Below, in pieces: positions 27,328 to 36,367 of a stretch of DNA of 64,000 nt. The DNA lies in contig BBYL01000008.1 in NCBI GenBank assembly GCA_001570385.1, positions 186,001-250,000 of the forward strand, written 5' to 3'. The position numbers and the translations under genes are program-made. A model generated the notes under the pieces. It saw nothing but the letters and a program-made list of their open reading frames with translations, made no database searches and had not been told where the DNA came from. This stretch comes from Microtetraspora glauca (GTDB lineage: Bacteria; Actinomycetota; Actinomycetes; Streptosporangiales; Streptosporangiaceae). Each line of letters starts with the position of its first letter. The first letter of the stretch is position 1.

Positions 27328-28278
27328 TCAGACCAGATACGGCGACCTGAGCACGGTGACGCCCGCCCGGCCCGACCGGGCGGGCGTTTCGCGTTCCATC
27401 ACCCCGTGCTGCTCCGTCACGCCCGTCCGCACGTACGCCTCGGCGATCCTGGCCAGGGCTCCGCGCTCCTCCTGCCGCCTCCCCGACCGCGCGAGCCGCA
27501 CCTCGGGGAACCGCGTCACCTCCACCACGAGCCTCCGCGTCGCCACCACGCGGAGGATCGAGGCGAGAAGCGTGTCATCCCCGACATAGCAGCCTCGGGT
27601 GGACGTCGTCTCACCTTCCCGGTAACGCAGCGTCACCGGCCTCACGGCCGCCCCCGCGTCGATCGCCGCCTGGAACACCGCGGGCCGGAACTCCCCCATG
27701 CCGCGCCCGCACCACGTCGTCCCCTCGGGGAACGCCGCGACCGTGTCGCCCGCACGCAGGGCCGCGGCGACACTCCCGACCACCTCCGGCAACGCCGACA
27801 GCCGTTCCCTGTCGATGAACAGCACGCCCGACCCGGCCGCGAGCGTACGGATCAGCGGCCAGGCGCCGATCTCCCGCTTGGCGAGGGGCCGCGACGCCAC
27901 GGTCGCCGCCACCACGAGCGGGTCCAGCCAGGACACGTGATTCGCCACGATGAGCGTCCCGCGGCCCTCCTCCGGCTCGGCCCCCGTCACGGGCGATCCG
28001 GCGACGAACGCGAACCCTCTCCGCACGTCCAGCCTGACGCCGAGCGCGCGGAGCAGCACCCGCGCCCACACCGTCACGATCCGGCCCCTGCGGGCCGTAC
28101 GTGCCCCTCTGGCGACGAGGGAGAGGGGGATCCCGGCGAGCAGCACGAGCGCCGCGGCGGCCAGCCGTACGGCACGGCGGACCGGGCCCGCGGCGGCCTC
28201 CGCGGGCCGCACGCACGCCTCTGGCGAGCACGGGCTCACCCGCAGCCACGGGTTGGCACCCACGAGCGGCGCGGTCAC
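27328..28278 (-). CDS. PlsC-type lysophospholipid acyltransferase (OlsA-like)
   Basis: 316 residues. An N-terminal membrane helix (LAAAALVLLAGIPLSLVA) then the acyltransferase motifs: block I NHVSWLDPLV (HX4D), block II ADSGVLFIDRE-like (GSGVLFIDRERL), block III FPEGTTWCGRG. It acylates a lysolipid with an acyl-ACP/CoA. The four-base overlap with the upstream GNAT-type acyltransferase matches the olsB-olsA arrangement of ornithine-lipid synthesis, in which OlsA adds the second acyl chain to lyso-ornithine lipid. That pathway assignment is inference from pairing. Confidence 0.82.
   Translation of the reverse strand: MTAPLVGANPWLRVSPCSPEACVRPAEAAAGPVRRAVRLAAAALVLLAGIPLSLVARGARTARRGRIVTVWARVLLRALGVRLDVRRGFAFVAGSPVTGAEPEEGRGTLIVANHVSWLDPLVVAATVASRPLAKREIGAWPLIRTLAAGSGVLFIDRERLSALPEVVGSVAAALRAGDTVAAFPEGTTWCGRGMGEFRPAVFQAAIDAGAAVRPVTLRYREGETTSTRGCYVGDDTLLASILRVVATRRLVVEVTRFPEVRLARSGRRQEERGALARIAEAYVRTGVTEQHGVMERETPARSGRAGVTVLRSPYLV
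27359..27389 (+). terminator. intrinsic terminator inside the convergent gene's 3' end
   Basis: ACGCCCGCCCGG / CCGGGCGGGCGT, 12-bp perfect stem, loop CCCGA, then TTT, 100 bases after the 26702 gene. It lies in the last codons of the minus-strand acyltransferase. Confidence 0.75.
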
Positions 28279-29003
28279 CTGAGGCCGCCGAGGAAGTGCC
28301 GCAGGTAACGCCGGTCCACCTGTGCCATGGACAGAAGCACGAAGAAATCGGCGGTGCCGAAATCCGGATCATGAGCCGGGGCACCGCACACCCACGCCCC
28401 CAGGCGCAGATACCCGCGAAGCAGCGCGGGCGGCACGAACCGCCCGGACGGCTCCACCGCCGTCCCGCCCCAGGGCTTCCGCCACGGGGTGCGCGGCCGG
28501 ACGCGGTACTCCTCGGGGCCGAGAGGGACCCGGTCCATGACCTCCGCGGCCGCCACGCCACCGTCGTCCAGGGGAATCGAGCAGCACCCGCCCAGCCAGC
28601 GGAAGCCCCCGTCGACCATGTAGCGCGCGATGCCGGCCCACAGCAGGGCGACGACGGCGCCCTCACGGTGGTCGGGGTGCACGCAGGTGCGCCCGACCTC
28701 GACCATGTCCCCCCTGATCCCGGCGAGTCCGCCGAGATCGAACTCCGTGTCGGCGTACAGCCGGTCCGCCCGGCGCGGCGGCAGCAGCCGGTACGTCCCG
28801 ACCACCTCACGTCCCTCTCGGACGAGAAGGTGATCGCAATAGGCGTCGAAGCCGTCCACGTCGAGCCCGGAGACGGGAGTGTCGAGCCGTGCCCCCATCT
28901 CCTCGGCGAACACGCGGTGCCGGAGCCGCTGGGCGGCCTGCAGGTCAGCCGCGCTCGCGGCCATGCCGACCGTGTAGCGGCCGGTGTCGAGAGAGATCGT
29001 CAT
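28275..29003 (-). CDS. GNAT-like N-acyltransferase (OlsB-like, hemolysin-fold)
   Basis: 242 residues, with GGAAGGA upstream of the ATG. It has the acyl-homoserine-synthase/OlsB-like GNAT fold: LRHRVFAEEMGARL, DAYCDHLLVREGREVVGTYRLL, VEVGRTCVHPDHREGAVVALLWAGIARYM, and HDPDFGTADFFVLLSMAQVDRRYLRHFL at the end, the usual finish of this group. OlsB adds a 3-hydroxyacyl chain to the alpha-amino group of ornithine. It overlaps the acyltransferase gene by ATGA. Related GNATs also acylate other amines. Confidence 0.82.
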   Translation of the reverse strand: MTISLDTGRYTVGMAASAADLQAAQRLRHRVFAEEMGARLDTPVSGLDVDGFDAYCDHLLVREGREVVGTYRLLPPRRADRLYADTEFDLGGLAGIRGDMVEVGRTCVHPDHREGAVVALLWAGIARYMVDGGFRWLGGCCSIPLDDGGVAAAEVMDRVPLGPEEYRVRPRTPWRKPWGGTAVEPSGRFVPPALLRGYLRLGAWVCGAPAHDPDFGTADFFVLLSMAQVDRRYLRHFLGGLR

Positions 29004-29147
29004 GGGCGCGCGTCCTTCCCTGAAAGCGTCTCGCGACCATCACGACATGCCGAAATGACCGCCGCGCCTCACGGCGAAGGCACTCAGGCGTCCGCATGGT
29101 GAACCCCGTGCGCGACCACAGGCCCCGGCCAAGTAGCGTTGGCCGCG

Positions 29148-30371
29148 ATGAACCAGCGCACGCTCCTGATCACGCTCACCGGTCCGGATCGCCCGGGAGT
29201 CACCTCGCGTCTGTTCACCGTGCTGGCCGGGTTCCCCGTGACCGTCGCGGACGTCGAGCAGGTCGTCATCCGCGGCCGGCTGACCCTCGGTGTGCTCGTC
29301 GCCTACGCGGGCGGGCCGCCCACCGGCACCGGTGGCACCCTGGGCGGCCTGTGGACCGCCGTCGAGCAGGTCGCCGCCGACCTCGACATGGAACTCGAGA
29401 TCGCCACCGGCACCATCTCGAAGGAGAAGCGACGCCGCGGCCGCCTGCACGTCACCGTGCTCGGCGCCCCCCTCACGCCCGCCGCCATGGCCGGGATCAG
29501 CGGCAGGATCGCGGCGTGCGGCGCCAACATCGACCGCATCGAACGGCTGTCGAGCTACCCCGTGACGTGCATCGAGCTCGCCGTCTCCGGCGCCGACCCG
29601 GTCGCGATGCGGGCCGAGCTGGCCGCCGAGGCCGCGCTCCAGCACGTGGACGTGGCCGTTCAGCGGTCCGGCCTGTACCGCCGCGCCAAGCGGCTCATCG
29701 TCATGGACGTCGACTCCACCCTCATCCAGGCCGAGGTCATCGAGCTGCTGGCCAGGCACGCCGGATGCCTCGGCGAGGTCGCCCGGGTGACCGAGGCGGC
29801 GATGCGCGGCGAGATCGACTTCGCCGAGTCGCTGACCCGGCGGGTGGCCCTGCTGGAGGGCCTGCCCGAGGAGATCTTCGAGCAGGTCGCCAAGGAGGTC
29901 GTCTACACGCCCGGCGCACGCACGCTCGTGCGCACGCTGAAGCGCCTCGACTACCGCTTCGCGATCGTCAGCGGCGGGTTCACCCAGATCACCGACAGTC
30001 TGGTCAAGGAGCTCGGCATCGACTACTCCGCCGCCAACACGCTGGAGGTCGTCGACGGCAGGCTCACCGGCCGGGTGATCGGCGAGATCGTGGACCGGCC
30101 CGGCAAGGCCCGCGCCCTGGAGCGGTTCGCCGAGCAGGCGGGCATCCCGATCAGCCAGACCGTCGCCATCGGTGACGGCGCCAACGACCTGGACATGATC
30201 GCCGCAGCCGGCATCGGCATCGCCTTCAACGCCAAGCCGATCGTGCGGCAGGCCGCCGACACCGCCGTGAACGTTCCGTACCTCGACTCGATCCTCTACC
30301 TGCTCGGCATCTCCCGTGAGGAGGTCGAGGCCGCCGACGCCGAGGACGGCGTCGTCACACCTCGTCACTGA
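29148..30371 (+). CDS. serB: phosphoserine phosphatase with N-terminal ACT domains
   Basis: Last step of serine synthesis: hydrolyses L-phosphoserine. 407 residues from the ATG at 29148. The first 170 residues form two ACT-like regulatory domains (LLITLTGPDRPGVTSRLFTVL, then LHVTVLGAPLTPAAMAGI). The HAD core shows nucleophile motif DVDSTLIQAEVIE, motif II SGGFTQI, the Lys in RPGKARALE and metal motif GDGANDLDMI. ACT domains suggest serine feedback. Its end overlaps the convergent FUSC gene by 17 bases. Confidence 0.95.
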   Translation: MNQRTLLITLTGPDRPGVTSRLFTVLAGFPVTVADVEQVVIRGRLTLGVLVAYAGGPPTGTGGTLGGLWTAVEQVAADLDMELEIATGTISKEKRRRGRLHVTVLGAPLTPAAMAGISGRIAACGANIDRIERLSSYPVTCIELAVSGADPVAMRAELAAEAALQHVDVAVQRSGLYRRAKRLIVMDVDSTLIQAEVIELLARHAGCLGEVARVTEAAMRGEIDFAESLTRRVALLEGLPEEIFEQVAKEVVYTPGARTLVRTLKRLDYRFAIVSGGFTQITDSLVKELGIDYSAANTLEVVDGRLTGRVIGEIVDRPGKARALERFAEQAGIPISQTVAIGDGANDLDMIAAAGIGIAFNAKPIVRQAADTAVNVPYLDSILYLLGISREEVEAADAEDGVVTPRH

Positions 30372-32556
30372 CCACCGGGAGATCGGTCCGATCGGCCCGG
30401 TCCGCGGTGAACGCGGCGGTGGCGTAGGCGCACAACCGCGCCGACTCCGAGTTGAGCGAGCGCATCGCGTGGTCGACCGCCGCGGCCTGGAGCAGCGCCC
30501 GCCGGACCTTCGTCGCCCGGTCGGCCGGGGCCACGTCCAGCTCGTCCAGACGCCGCTCGGCCAGCGTGCCCAGCCATCCGGAGAGGTCGGCCAGCTTCCC
30601 TTCCACCTCGCCCCCCGACTCGTACGGCTCGCCGGCCTCCACGGCGTCCGCCGCGTCCTCCAACCGGTCGGCGACCGCGTCGAGCACATCAGGAACGGGC
30701 CCCGCCTCGACCCGCTCCTCCCGCAGCACCGAGGTGACCGCGATCAGGTCGTCACGGACCCGCTGTGTGAGGGACATCGCCTCCGCGACCTCCTCCGGCG
30801 CCGTGACCCCGGGCTCGTGCGCGATGTAGTCGAGAGCCTTGGAGACGGCCGTCGCCGCCTTGGACGCCTTCCTGATGGACTCCTCCGCCTTCACTTCCGG
30901 CAGTTCGCCCCGGCTCACCTCGGCCAGCGTCCTCGACGCCGTCGCGTGGGTCCTGAGCATCCGCGCCACCCGGTCCGCCAGGCGTACGGTCTCGCCGCGC
31001 GGCCACAGCAGGCGGGTGCATGCCAGCGCGATGACGCCTCCGAGGAGCGTGAGACCCACCCGCGCCCCGGCGAGGCCCGGCTTCTGCGGCACCTGGAAGT
31101 CGATGAGCAGCAGCACGAACATGTTCAGGAACGTGATCCAGTACGCGAAGCGGGCGCTGGCCAGGCCGAACGCGAGCAGAGCCGCGATCGTGATCAGGAT
31201 CGCCAGCGGCCACCGGTGCGGCGCGACCAGCAGGACCATGGCCGCGGCGAACCCGCCGATCGCCGTCCCGAGCGTGCGCCCACCCGCCCTCGCAAGCGTC
31301 TCGCCGTACGTCGGCTGGATCGTCACCAACACGGTGATCGCGAGCCACTGCGGATAGGCGGGCCTGGCGAACACCACGATCAGCATGGCAATCAGGGTGC
31401 CCAGCCCGACCCGCAGCGCGTGCCGGAACCCGGGATCGTCCAAGGCCAGCCGGTAGCGCACCTCGGGCGTGACGGGAGTGCCCAGCTGGGGCAGGACCAG
31501 CCGCGGCGACGACAGTTCCAGCGCGGGCCCGGCCGCCTTCTCCACCGCCGAGGCGAGCCGCTCGGCGCAGTGCTCGATCTGGCGCAGCATCACGAGGTGC
31601 AGGAGCTCGCGCTCCCCCTTCGGCCGGGTGCCCCGCAGGGCGTCGGCCCGTTCCTTGAACTCGTCGATCCCGGCAGGAAGCTCCATGCCCGACTCCGGGC
31701 GGGCGAGCGCCGCCGACATCGACCGCAGCGAACGGCAGAGCGTCGTGGTCAGCGCGGAGAAGCCCACCCGCTCGTCCGCGTCCGGAACCTGGCGGTACAC
31801 CGTCATGCACAGCCCCCGCAGCGTCACCGCCTCGTACAGCACCCGCCGGAAGGCGGCCACCACCGCCTCCGCCTGCGGGGAGCGGCGCTGCCAGCGATGC
31901 CGTGCGCACGACCTCCTGGCCTTCTCCAGCGCCGCGGTGGCCGTACGCCGCCGTTCGTCCCAGGCGTCCCGGTCGAGGCTCCTGTCGGCGACCGCGTCCA
32001 CGAGTTCGGCCATGGACGCGGCGGTCTCGGACAAGGTGATCGTCAGTGGACGGGTACGGCGCCACGGCCACGGCAGTGGGAGCACGACCGTGGACAGCAG
32101 GCCCCCGAGGAGCATCAGCCCCAGATGCGGGATCGGCTCGACGGGCAACGGATTGGCCGCGGTCAGCAGCAGCGCCAGCGCCGCCGTCGGCCCCATCATC
32201 GGCACCACGATGCCGAGCGCCGCGAGCGCCGGGGTCACCAGGACCAGCAGCCAGTCGTGCCCCGCGACGAGGAGGATCCCGAGCAGCGTGCCCAGAGCCA
32301 GGGCGAAGGTGGCGCCGATGAGGCGGGCCACCCGGACGCTGCCCGGATTGCGGACGGCCCGTACCGCGACCAGCCAGGCGCCGGTGCTGATCACGGCACC
32401 GTCCTCCGGATGGCCGGTCACCAGACCGAGGATCAGCGGGACGGCCACACAGGCGCACCCGGTCACACCGAACCCGAGCGCCAGGCGAGGGTCCTCGACC
32501 TTCAGCGCACGGGCGGCCCGGCCTGCCCAGTGTTTAAGGACGGTGAGCCCGGACAA
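30355..32556 (-). CDS. FUSC-family integral membrane protein
   Basis: 733 residues from a TTG at 32556. Two blocks of about five to six membrane helices flank long cytoplasmic helical regions. The second block carries the FUSC/YccS-type motif (AMLIVVFARPAYPQWLAITVLVTIQPTYGETLARAGGRTLGTAIGG). Relatives are linked to efflux of aromatic acids, drugs or polyanions, but none is well characterised in actinomycetes. It overlaps the sixA stop region by 23 bases and is the last gene of a three-gene operon with a small membrane protein and a histidine phosphatase. Confidence 0.85.
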   Translation of the reverse strand: MSGLTVLKHWAGRAARALKVEDPRLALGFGVTGCACVAVPLILGLVTGHPEDGAVISTGAWLVAVRAVRNPGSVRVARLIGATFALALGTLLGILLVAGHDWLLVLVTPALAALGIVVPMMGPTAALALLLTAANPLPVEPIPHLGLMLLGGLLSTVVLPLPWPWRRTRPLTITLSETAASMAELVDAVADRSLDRDAWDERRRTATAALEKARRSCARHRWQRRSPQAEAVVAAFRRVLYEAVTLRGLCMTVYRQVPDADERVGFSALTTTLCRSLRSMSAALARPESGMELPAGIDEFKERADALRGTRPKGERELLHLVMLRQIEHCAERLASAVEKAAGPALELSSPRLVLPQLGTPVTPEVRYRLALDDPGFRHALRVGLGTLIAMLIVVFARPAYPQWLAITVLVTIQPTYGETLARAGGRTLGTAIGGFAAAMVLLVAPHRWPLAILITIAALLAFGLASARFAYWITFLNMFVLLLIDFQVPQKPGLAGARVGLTLLGGVIALACTRLLWPRGETVRLADRVARMLRTHATASRTLAEVSRGELPEVKAEESIRKASKAATAVSKALDYIAHEPGVTAPEEVAEAMSLTQRVRDDLIAVTSVLREERVEAGPVPDVLDAVADRLEDAADAVEAGEPYESGGEVEGKLADLSGWLGTLAERRLDELDVAPADRATKVRRALLQAAAVDHAMRSLNSESARLCAYATAAFTADRADRTDLPVVSDEV

Positions 32557-32989
32557 GGTTGCCGGTCCCCGGATCGACGTCGTCCCAGTCGCCGGGGAGC
32601 TCGATCACGGCGTACGCCCCGGGAGGAAAGCCCGCGTTCCCGTCACCGGTGATGGTGAGCACGAGCTCGTGAACGCCCGGATTGTGCCCGACGAGCACCA
32701 GCGTCTCGATCTCCGAGCCGGTACGGCGGAGCAGGTCGAGCAGCTCGTCGGCGTACGCCTCGTAGATGTCGCGCTCGACCTCGATCGGAGCGTCGATCCC
32801 GAGCAACTCGGCGGTCTCCCTTGTGCGGACCGACGGCGAGCAGAGCACGAGGCCGGGCTTCAGCGGCCGGATGAGGTCGCCGGTCTCGCGGGCTTCCCGC
32901 CTCCCGTGCTCGGTGAGGGGACGCTCTCGGTCGGCCAGACCCGGCACCTGCGCGGCCGTGGCGTGCCGGACGACGATCAGCGTCTTCAT
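32534..32989 (-). CDS. sixA: SixA-type histidine phosphatase
   Basis: 151 residues. Catalytic RHG/RHA motif in LIVVRHATAAQ, then PLTEHGRREARETGDLI, VLCSPSVRTRETAELLG, EAYADELLDLLRR, and the second His in LVLVGHNPGVHELVL. E. coli SixA removes phosphate from His-containing phosphotransfer proteins; other members act on small substrates. The start is fixed at 32989, where the ATG overlaps the stop of the upstream 33-codon gene. Confidence 0.88.
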   Translation of the reverse strand: MKTLIVVRHATAAQVPGLADRERPLTEHGRREARETGDLIRPLKPGLVLCSPSVRTRETAELLGIDAPIEVERDIYEAYADELLDLLRRTGSEIETLVLVGHNPGVHELVLTITGDGNAGFPPGAYAVIELPGDWDDVDPGTGNLVRAHRP

Positions 32990-33087
32990 CGGGACGCCCA
33001 CACGGCGAGCGCGACGATGACCGCGAACATCGCCAGCATGCCGAGCAGGATCAACAGGAGGCTCCGCCCGCCGGATGGCTTGTCCAT
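32986..33087 (-). CDS. 33-residue single-span membrane protein
   Basis: Not a conventional-length gene. ATG at 33087 preceded by AGGAG; 33 codons then TGA. Residues 1-9 are polar and basic (MDKPSGGRS), residues 10-30 a membrane helix (LLLILLGMLAMFAVIVALAVW), and it ends ASR. The TGA overlaps the sixA ATG (ATGA), which is strong evidence for real translation and coupling. Function unknown; it may be a small regulator or partner of the FUSC membrane protein two genes downstream. Confidence 0.65.
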   Translation of the reverse strand: MDKPSGGRSLLLILLGMLAMFAVIVALAVWASR

Positions 33088-33111
33088 GACTCCTGAGTCT
33101 AGATGCGCCGG

Positions 33112-33149
33112 AAAAGGAGGAGGGCCCCCCGCACCCGCGGGAGGCCCTC
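33112..33149 (-). terminator. intrinsic terminator of hppA
   Basis: On the minus strand GAGGGCCTCCCGC / GCGGGGGGCCCTC, 13-bp stem with one wobble, loop GGGT, followed shortly by CTTTTCC. It lies just past the hppA stop. Confidence 0.8.
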
Positions 33150-33162
33150 GACGAACGGTGTG

Positions 33163-35511
33163 TCAGCTCGCCACGGTCTCCGGCGTACGCTCCTCGTTGT
33201 TCGAGGAGATGCCGCCCGAGCGGCGCTTCGACACGACGATCGCGGCCACGACCACCACGAGCGCCACGGCCGTCACGCCGACGCGCAGCGCGACGTTGTC
33301 GGCGTAGGCCACGACCGCGGGGGCGATCAGCAGCGCCACCAGGTTCATCACCTTGATCAGCGGGTTGATCGCGGGACCGGCGGTGTCCTTGAACGGGTCG
33401 CCGACGGTGTCGCCGATGACGGTCGCCGCGTGGGCCTCCGAACCCTTGCCTCCGTAGTGGCCGTCCTCGACCAGCTTCTTGGCGTTGTCCCAGGCGCCGC
33501 CGGAGTTCGCCAGGAACACGGCCATCAGCGTGCCGGCCGCGATCGCGCCCGCCAGGTAGGCGCCGAGCGGCGCGTACCCGAAGGCGAACCCGACCGCGAT
33601 GGGCGTCATGACGGCGAGCAGGCCGGGCGTGGCCAGTTCGCGCAGCGAGTCGCGGGTGCAGATGTCCACGACGCGGCCGTAGTCCGGCTGCTCGCTCCCG
33701 TCCATGATCCCGGGCTTGGTGCGGAACTGCTCGCGCACCTCGAAGACGACGCGTCCGGCGGCCCGGCCGACCGCCATGATCGCCAGACCCGAGAACAGGA
33801 ACACCACCGCGGCACCGATGATCAGACCGACCAGCACGTTCGGCGAGTCGACCGAGAGGCTGAAGTTCGCGAACGAGCCCAGTGCGTCCTTGACGCTCTG
33901 GGTGGCCTTGGCCAGCTCTCCCTCGACCGCCGTACGGAACGACCCGAACAGCGCCGTGGCGGCCAGTACGGCCGTCGCGATGGCGATGCCCTTGGTGATG
34001 GCCTTGGTGGTGTTGCCGACCGCGTCGAGGGAGGTGAGCACGCGGGCGCCCTCACCCTCGACGTCGCCGGACATCTCCGCGATGCCCTGCGCGTTGTCCG
34101 AAACCGGGCCGAACGTGTCCATGGACACGATCACGCCCACCGTGGTCAACAGGCCGGTGCCGGCCAGCGCGACGGCGAACAGTGCCACGGTCACGTTGCC
34201 GAAGCCGAGCAGGAAGGCGCCGTAGACCGCGCCGCCGATGAGCAGCGCCGAGTACACGGCGGATTCGAGACCGACCGAGATGCCGGACAGGATGACGGTC
34301 GCCGCGCCGGTCCGCGAGCTCTCCGTGATCTCCTTCACGGGGCGGCGGTTGGTCTCGGTGAAGTAGCCGGTGAGGATCTGGATGGCGCTGGCGAGCACCA
34401 GGCCGATGATCACGGCGCCGATCGCGATCAGGCGCGGGTCGGAGCCGAGACCGGCGATCTCCTTGCTCACCCCGGACAGCTCGCTGAAGCTGGCGGGCAG
34501 GTACACGAACGCCGCACCGGCCACCAACACGGCGGAGATGGCGGCGGAGATGAAGAAGCCGCGGTTGATCGCGGCCATCCCGTTGCGGTCGCCACTGCGC
34601 GGCGCGGTGGTGAAGATGCCGATGATCGCCGTGATGACGCCGATCATCGGGACGATCAGCGGGAACACCAGGCCCTCGGTGCCGAAGGCCGCCTTGCCCA
34701 GGATCAGGCTGGCGACCAGCATGACCGCGTACGACTCGAACAGGTCGGCCGCCATGCCGGCGCAGTCGCCGACGTTGTCACCGACGTTGTCGGCGATGGT
34801 GGCCGCGTTGCGCGGGTCGTCCTCGGGGATGCCCTGTTCGACCTTGCCGACGAGGTCGGCGCCGACGTCGGCGGCCTTGGTGAAGATGCCGCCGCCGACC
34901 CGCATGAACATGGCGAGCAGCGCGGCGCCGAAGCCGAAGCCCTCCAGCACGCTCGGGGCATCGCCCTTGTAGATCAGCACGACGATCGCTGCGCCGAGCA
35001 GGCCGAGGCCGACGGTGAACATGCCCGCCACGCCGCCGGTGCGGAAGGCGATGCGCATCGCGGCCTTCTCACCCGGCGTGATGCCTTCTCCTCCGGCCTG
35101 CGCGCCCCTGGCGGCGGCCGCGACGCGGACGTTGCCTCGGACGGCGAGCCACATGCCCGTGAAGCCGGTCAGCGCGGAGAACACCGCGCCCACCACGAAG
35201 AAGACCGAGCGCCCCACGGCCACGCTCGTCGAACTGGACGGCAGCAGGAACAACAGGAAAGGAATGATGACGACGAAGATGGCAAGTGTCCGGAACTGCC
35301 GCGTGAGGTACGCGGCGGCACCTTGCTGTACGGCTTTCGCGATGTTCTGCATTCGCTCGGTGCCTTGCCCCGCGGAGAGCACTTCGCGGACGAGACCGCC
35401 CGCGACGGCAAGAGCGATCAGGGCCACCGCGGCGACCACGACGACGAGTGTGAGATGGGAACCGCTCAGGGATACCGCTGCGCCTTCGTCAGCGGCAAAA
35501 TAGGCAGACAT
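33163..35511 (-). CDS. hppA: membrane proton-pumping pyrophosphatase
   Basis: 782 residues with about 16 membrane spans. Hydrolyses PPi and pumps H+ outward. Active-site motifs: GGGIFTKAADVGADLVGKVE, IPEDDPRNAATIADNVGDNVGDCAG and DNAKKLVEDGHYGGKGSEAHAATVIGDTVGDPFKDT. The text AVGNTTKAITKG has Lys at the position that separates K+-independent from K+-dependent types, so it should be K+-independent and H+-pumping. The start is the ATG at 35511, with GGAGGA three bases before it; a longer reading upstream lacks a site. Confidence 0.95.
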   Translation of the reverse strand: MSAYFAADEGAAVSLSGSHLTLVVVVAAVALIALAVAGGLVREVLSAGQGTERMQNIAKAVQQGAAAYLTRQFRTLAIFVVIIPFLLFLLPSSSTSVAVGRSVFFVVGAVFSALTGFTGMWLAVRGNVRVAAAARGAQAGGEGITPGEKAAMRIAFRTGGVAGMFTVGLGLLGAAIVVLIYKGDAPSVLEGFGFGAALLAMFMRVGGGIFTKAADVGADLVGKVEQGIPEDDPRNAATIADNVGDNVGDCAGMAADLFESYAVMLVASLILGKAAFGTEGLVFPLIVPMIGVITAIIGIFTTAPRSGDRNGMAAINRGFFISAAISAVLVAGAAFVYLPASFSELSGVSKEIAGLGSDPRLIAIGAVIIGLVLASAIQILTGYFTETNRRPVKEITESSRTGAATVILSGISVGLESAVYSALLIGGAVYGAFLLGFGNVTVALFAVALAGTGLLTTVGVIVSMDTFGPVSDNAQGIAEMSGDVEGEGARVLTSLDAVGNTTKAITKGIAIATAVLAATALFGSFRTAVEGELAKATQSVKDALGSFANFSLSVDSPNVLVGLIIGAAVVFLFSGLAIMAVGRAAGRVVFEVREQFRTKPGIMDGSEQPDYGRVVDICTRDSLRELATPGLLAVMTPIAVGFAFGYAPLGAYLAGAIAAGTLMAVFLANSGGAWDNAKKLVEDGHYGGKGSEAHAATVIGDTVGDPFKDTAGPAINPLIKVMNLVALLIAPAVVAYADNVALRVGVTAVALVVVVAAIVVSKRRSGGISSNNEERTPETVAS

Positions 35512-35875
35512 CCGTCCTCCTCGGCCAGACGGGTTCTGGAGTCCGCGCGAACAACGAAGAAATGCGCTGCTATCCACGCCGACTCGTAGGTCCCGGACGG
35601 CGCTGCTGTCAATGGTTTCGGCGGGCCGAGCGGCGCCTTCCGGGTGGTTGGCAGTGCCGCTTCCGGTTGCATCCGCAATACCTTGGCCGGTGCGGGGAGT
35701 CTACGCAGCGAGACGGCGGATATGAAGGCCCTTTCGCCCGCTAATCCTGATGGCGTTCAGGAATAACGGGATCTTTGCCTGGCCACGCTGCTTCCTTGAC
35801 CTCATGTCATCCGAATTACGGCGAACGGGAATACGGAGTTTCGGGCGTCCGAATATCGGGGAGGTTGAGCAGCAC
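35512..35875. other. intergenic stretch upstream of hppA
   Basis: About 360 bases between the hppA start and the terminator of the bldG operon. It should hold the hppA promoter and leader. No coding frame with a ribosome site, no repeat and no known riboswitch fold could be recognised. Confidence 0.5.
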
Positions 35876-35920
35876 AAAAAAAGATCGAGCGCCGCCCCCT
35901 ACAGGGAGGCACTCGATCTC
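35876..35920 (-). terminator. intrinsic terminator of the bldG operon
   Basis: AGATCGAG...CTCGATCT with inner pairs, loop TGTA, followed on the minus strand by seven or eight U (A-run at 35876-35883). A textbook Rho-independent site, unusual in this GC-rich window. Confidence 0.92.
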
Positions 35921-35922
35921 GA

Positions 35923-36351
35923 TCAGACCGCGGCTACGCCGTTGGGCGACGCGGGCCAGCTCATGCGGATGCGCATGCCCTTGGCGCCGGACGACACCTC
36001 GACGTCGTCGGCCAGACCCGCGATGACCGCGATCCCGAGGCCGGGCATCTCCGGCACGAGGGTCCCGTCCGTGGGGATCACGGGTTGCTGGAGGTCGTCG
36101 CTGGGAGCGACGTCGGTGACGGTGACCTCGAAGCGTCCCGAGTCGTCGCGCAACTCGATGACGATCGGCTCTCCCGGGCAATGGACGCGATGCGCCTCCA
36201 CTGCCCGCGAGCACGCCTCTCCGACGGCGAGCCGCACCTCGTCCAGCAGCGCCTCCGACACGCCGGTGCGCCGGGCGATGGCCGTGGCGACCAGCCGTGC
36301 CGTACGCACGTGGGCCGGGAGTGCGCTGAACGTCAGCTCGACGGTGGCCAT
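35923..36351 (-). CDS. anti-sigma factor, RsbW/SpoIIAB-type kinase (ApgA-like)
   Basis: 142 residues. HATPase fold: LTFSALPAHVRTARLVATAIARRTGVSEALLDEVRLAVGEACSRAV, FEVTVTDVAPSD and the G2-like loop MPGLGIAVIAGLADDVEV. The N-box Asn is replaced (GEACSRAV), so kinase activity may be altered. In S. coelicolor the gene directly after bldG encodes such an anti-sigma protein (ORF3/ApgA). The same arrangement, with a 16-base gap, is found here. Predicted partners are BldG and one or more SigB-type sigma factors. Confidence 0.85.
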   Translation of the reverse strand: MATVELTFSALPAHVRTARLVATAIARRTGVSEALLDEVRLAVGEACSRAVEAHRVHCPGEPIVIELRDDSGRFEVTVTDVAPSDDLQQPVIPTDGTLVPEMPGLGIAVIAGLADDVEVSSGAKGMRIRMSWPASPNGVAAV

Positions 36352-36367
36352 GCTGGCTCCTCGGCCG

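Noticed and set aside
33103..35589. An 828-codon plus frame opposite hppA
   Set aside because: Arg/Asp/Gly-rich antisense text of a secure H+-pyrophosphatase gene.
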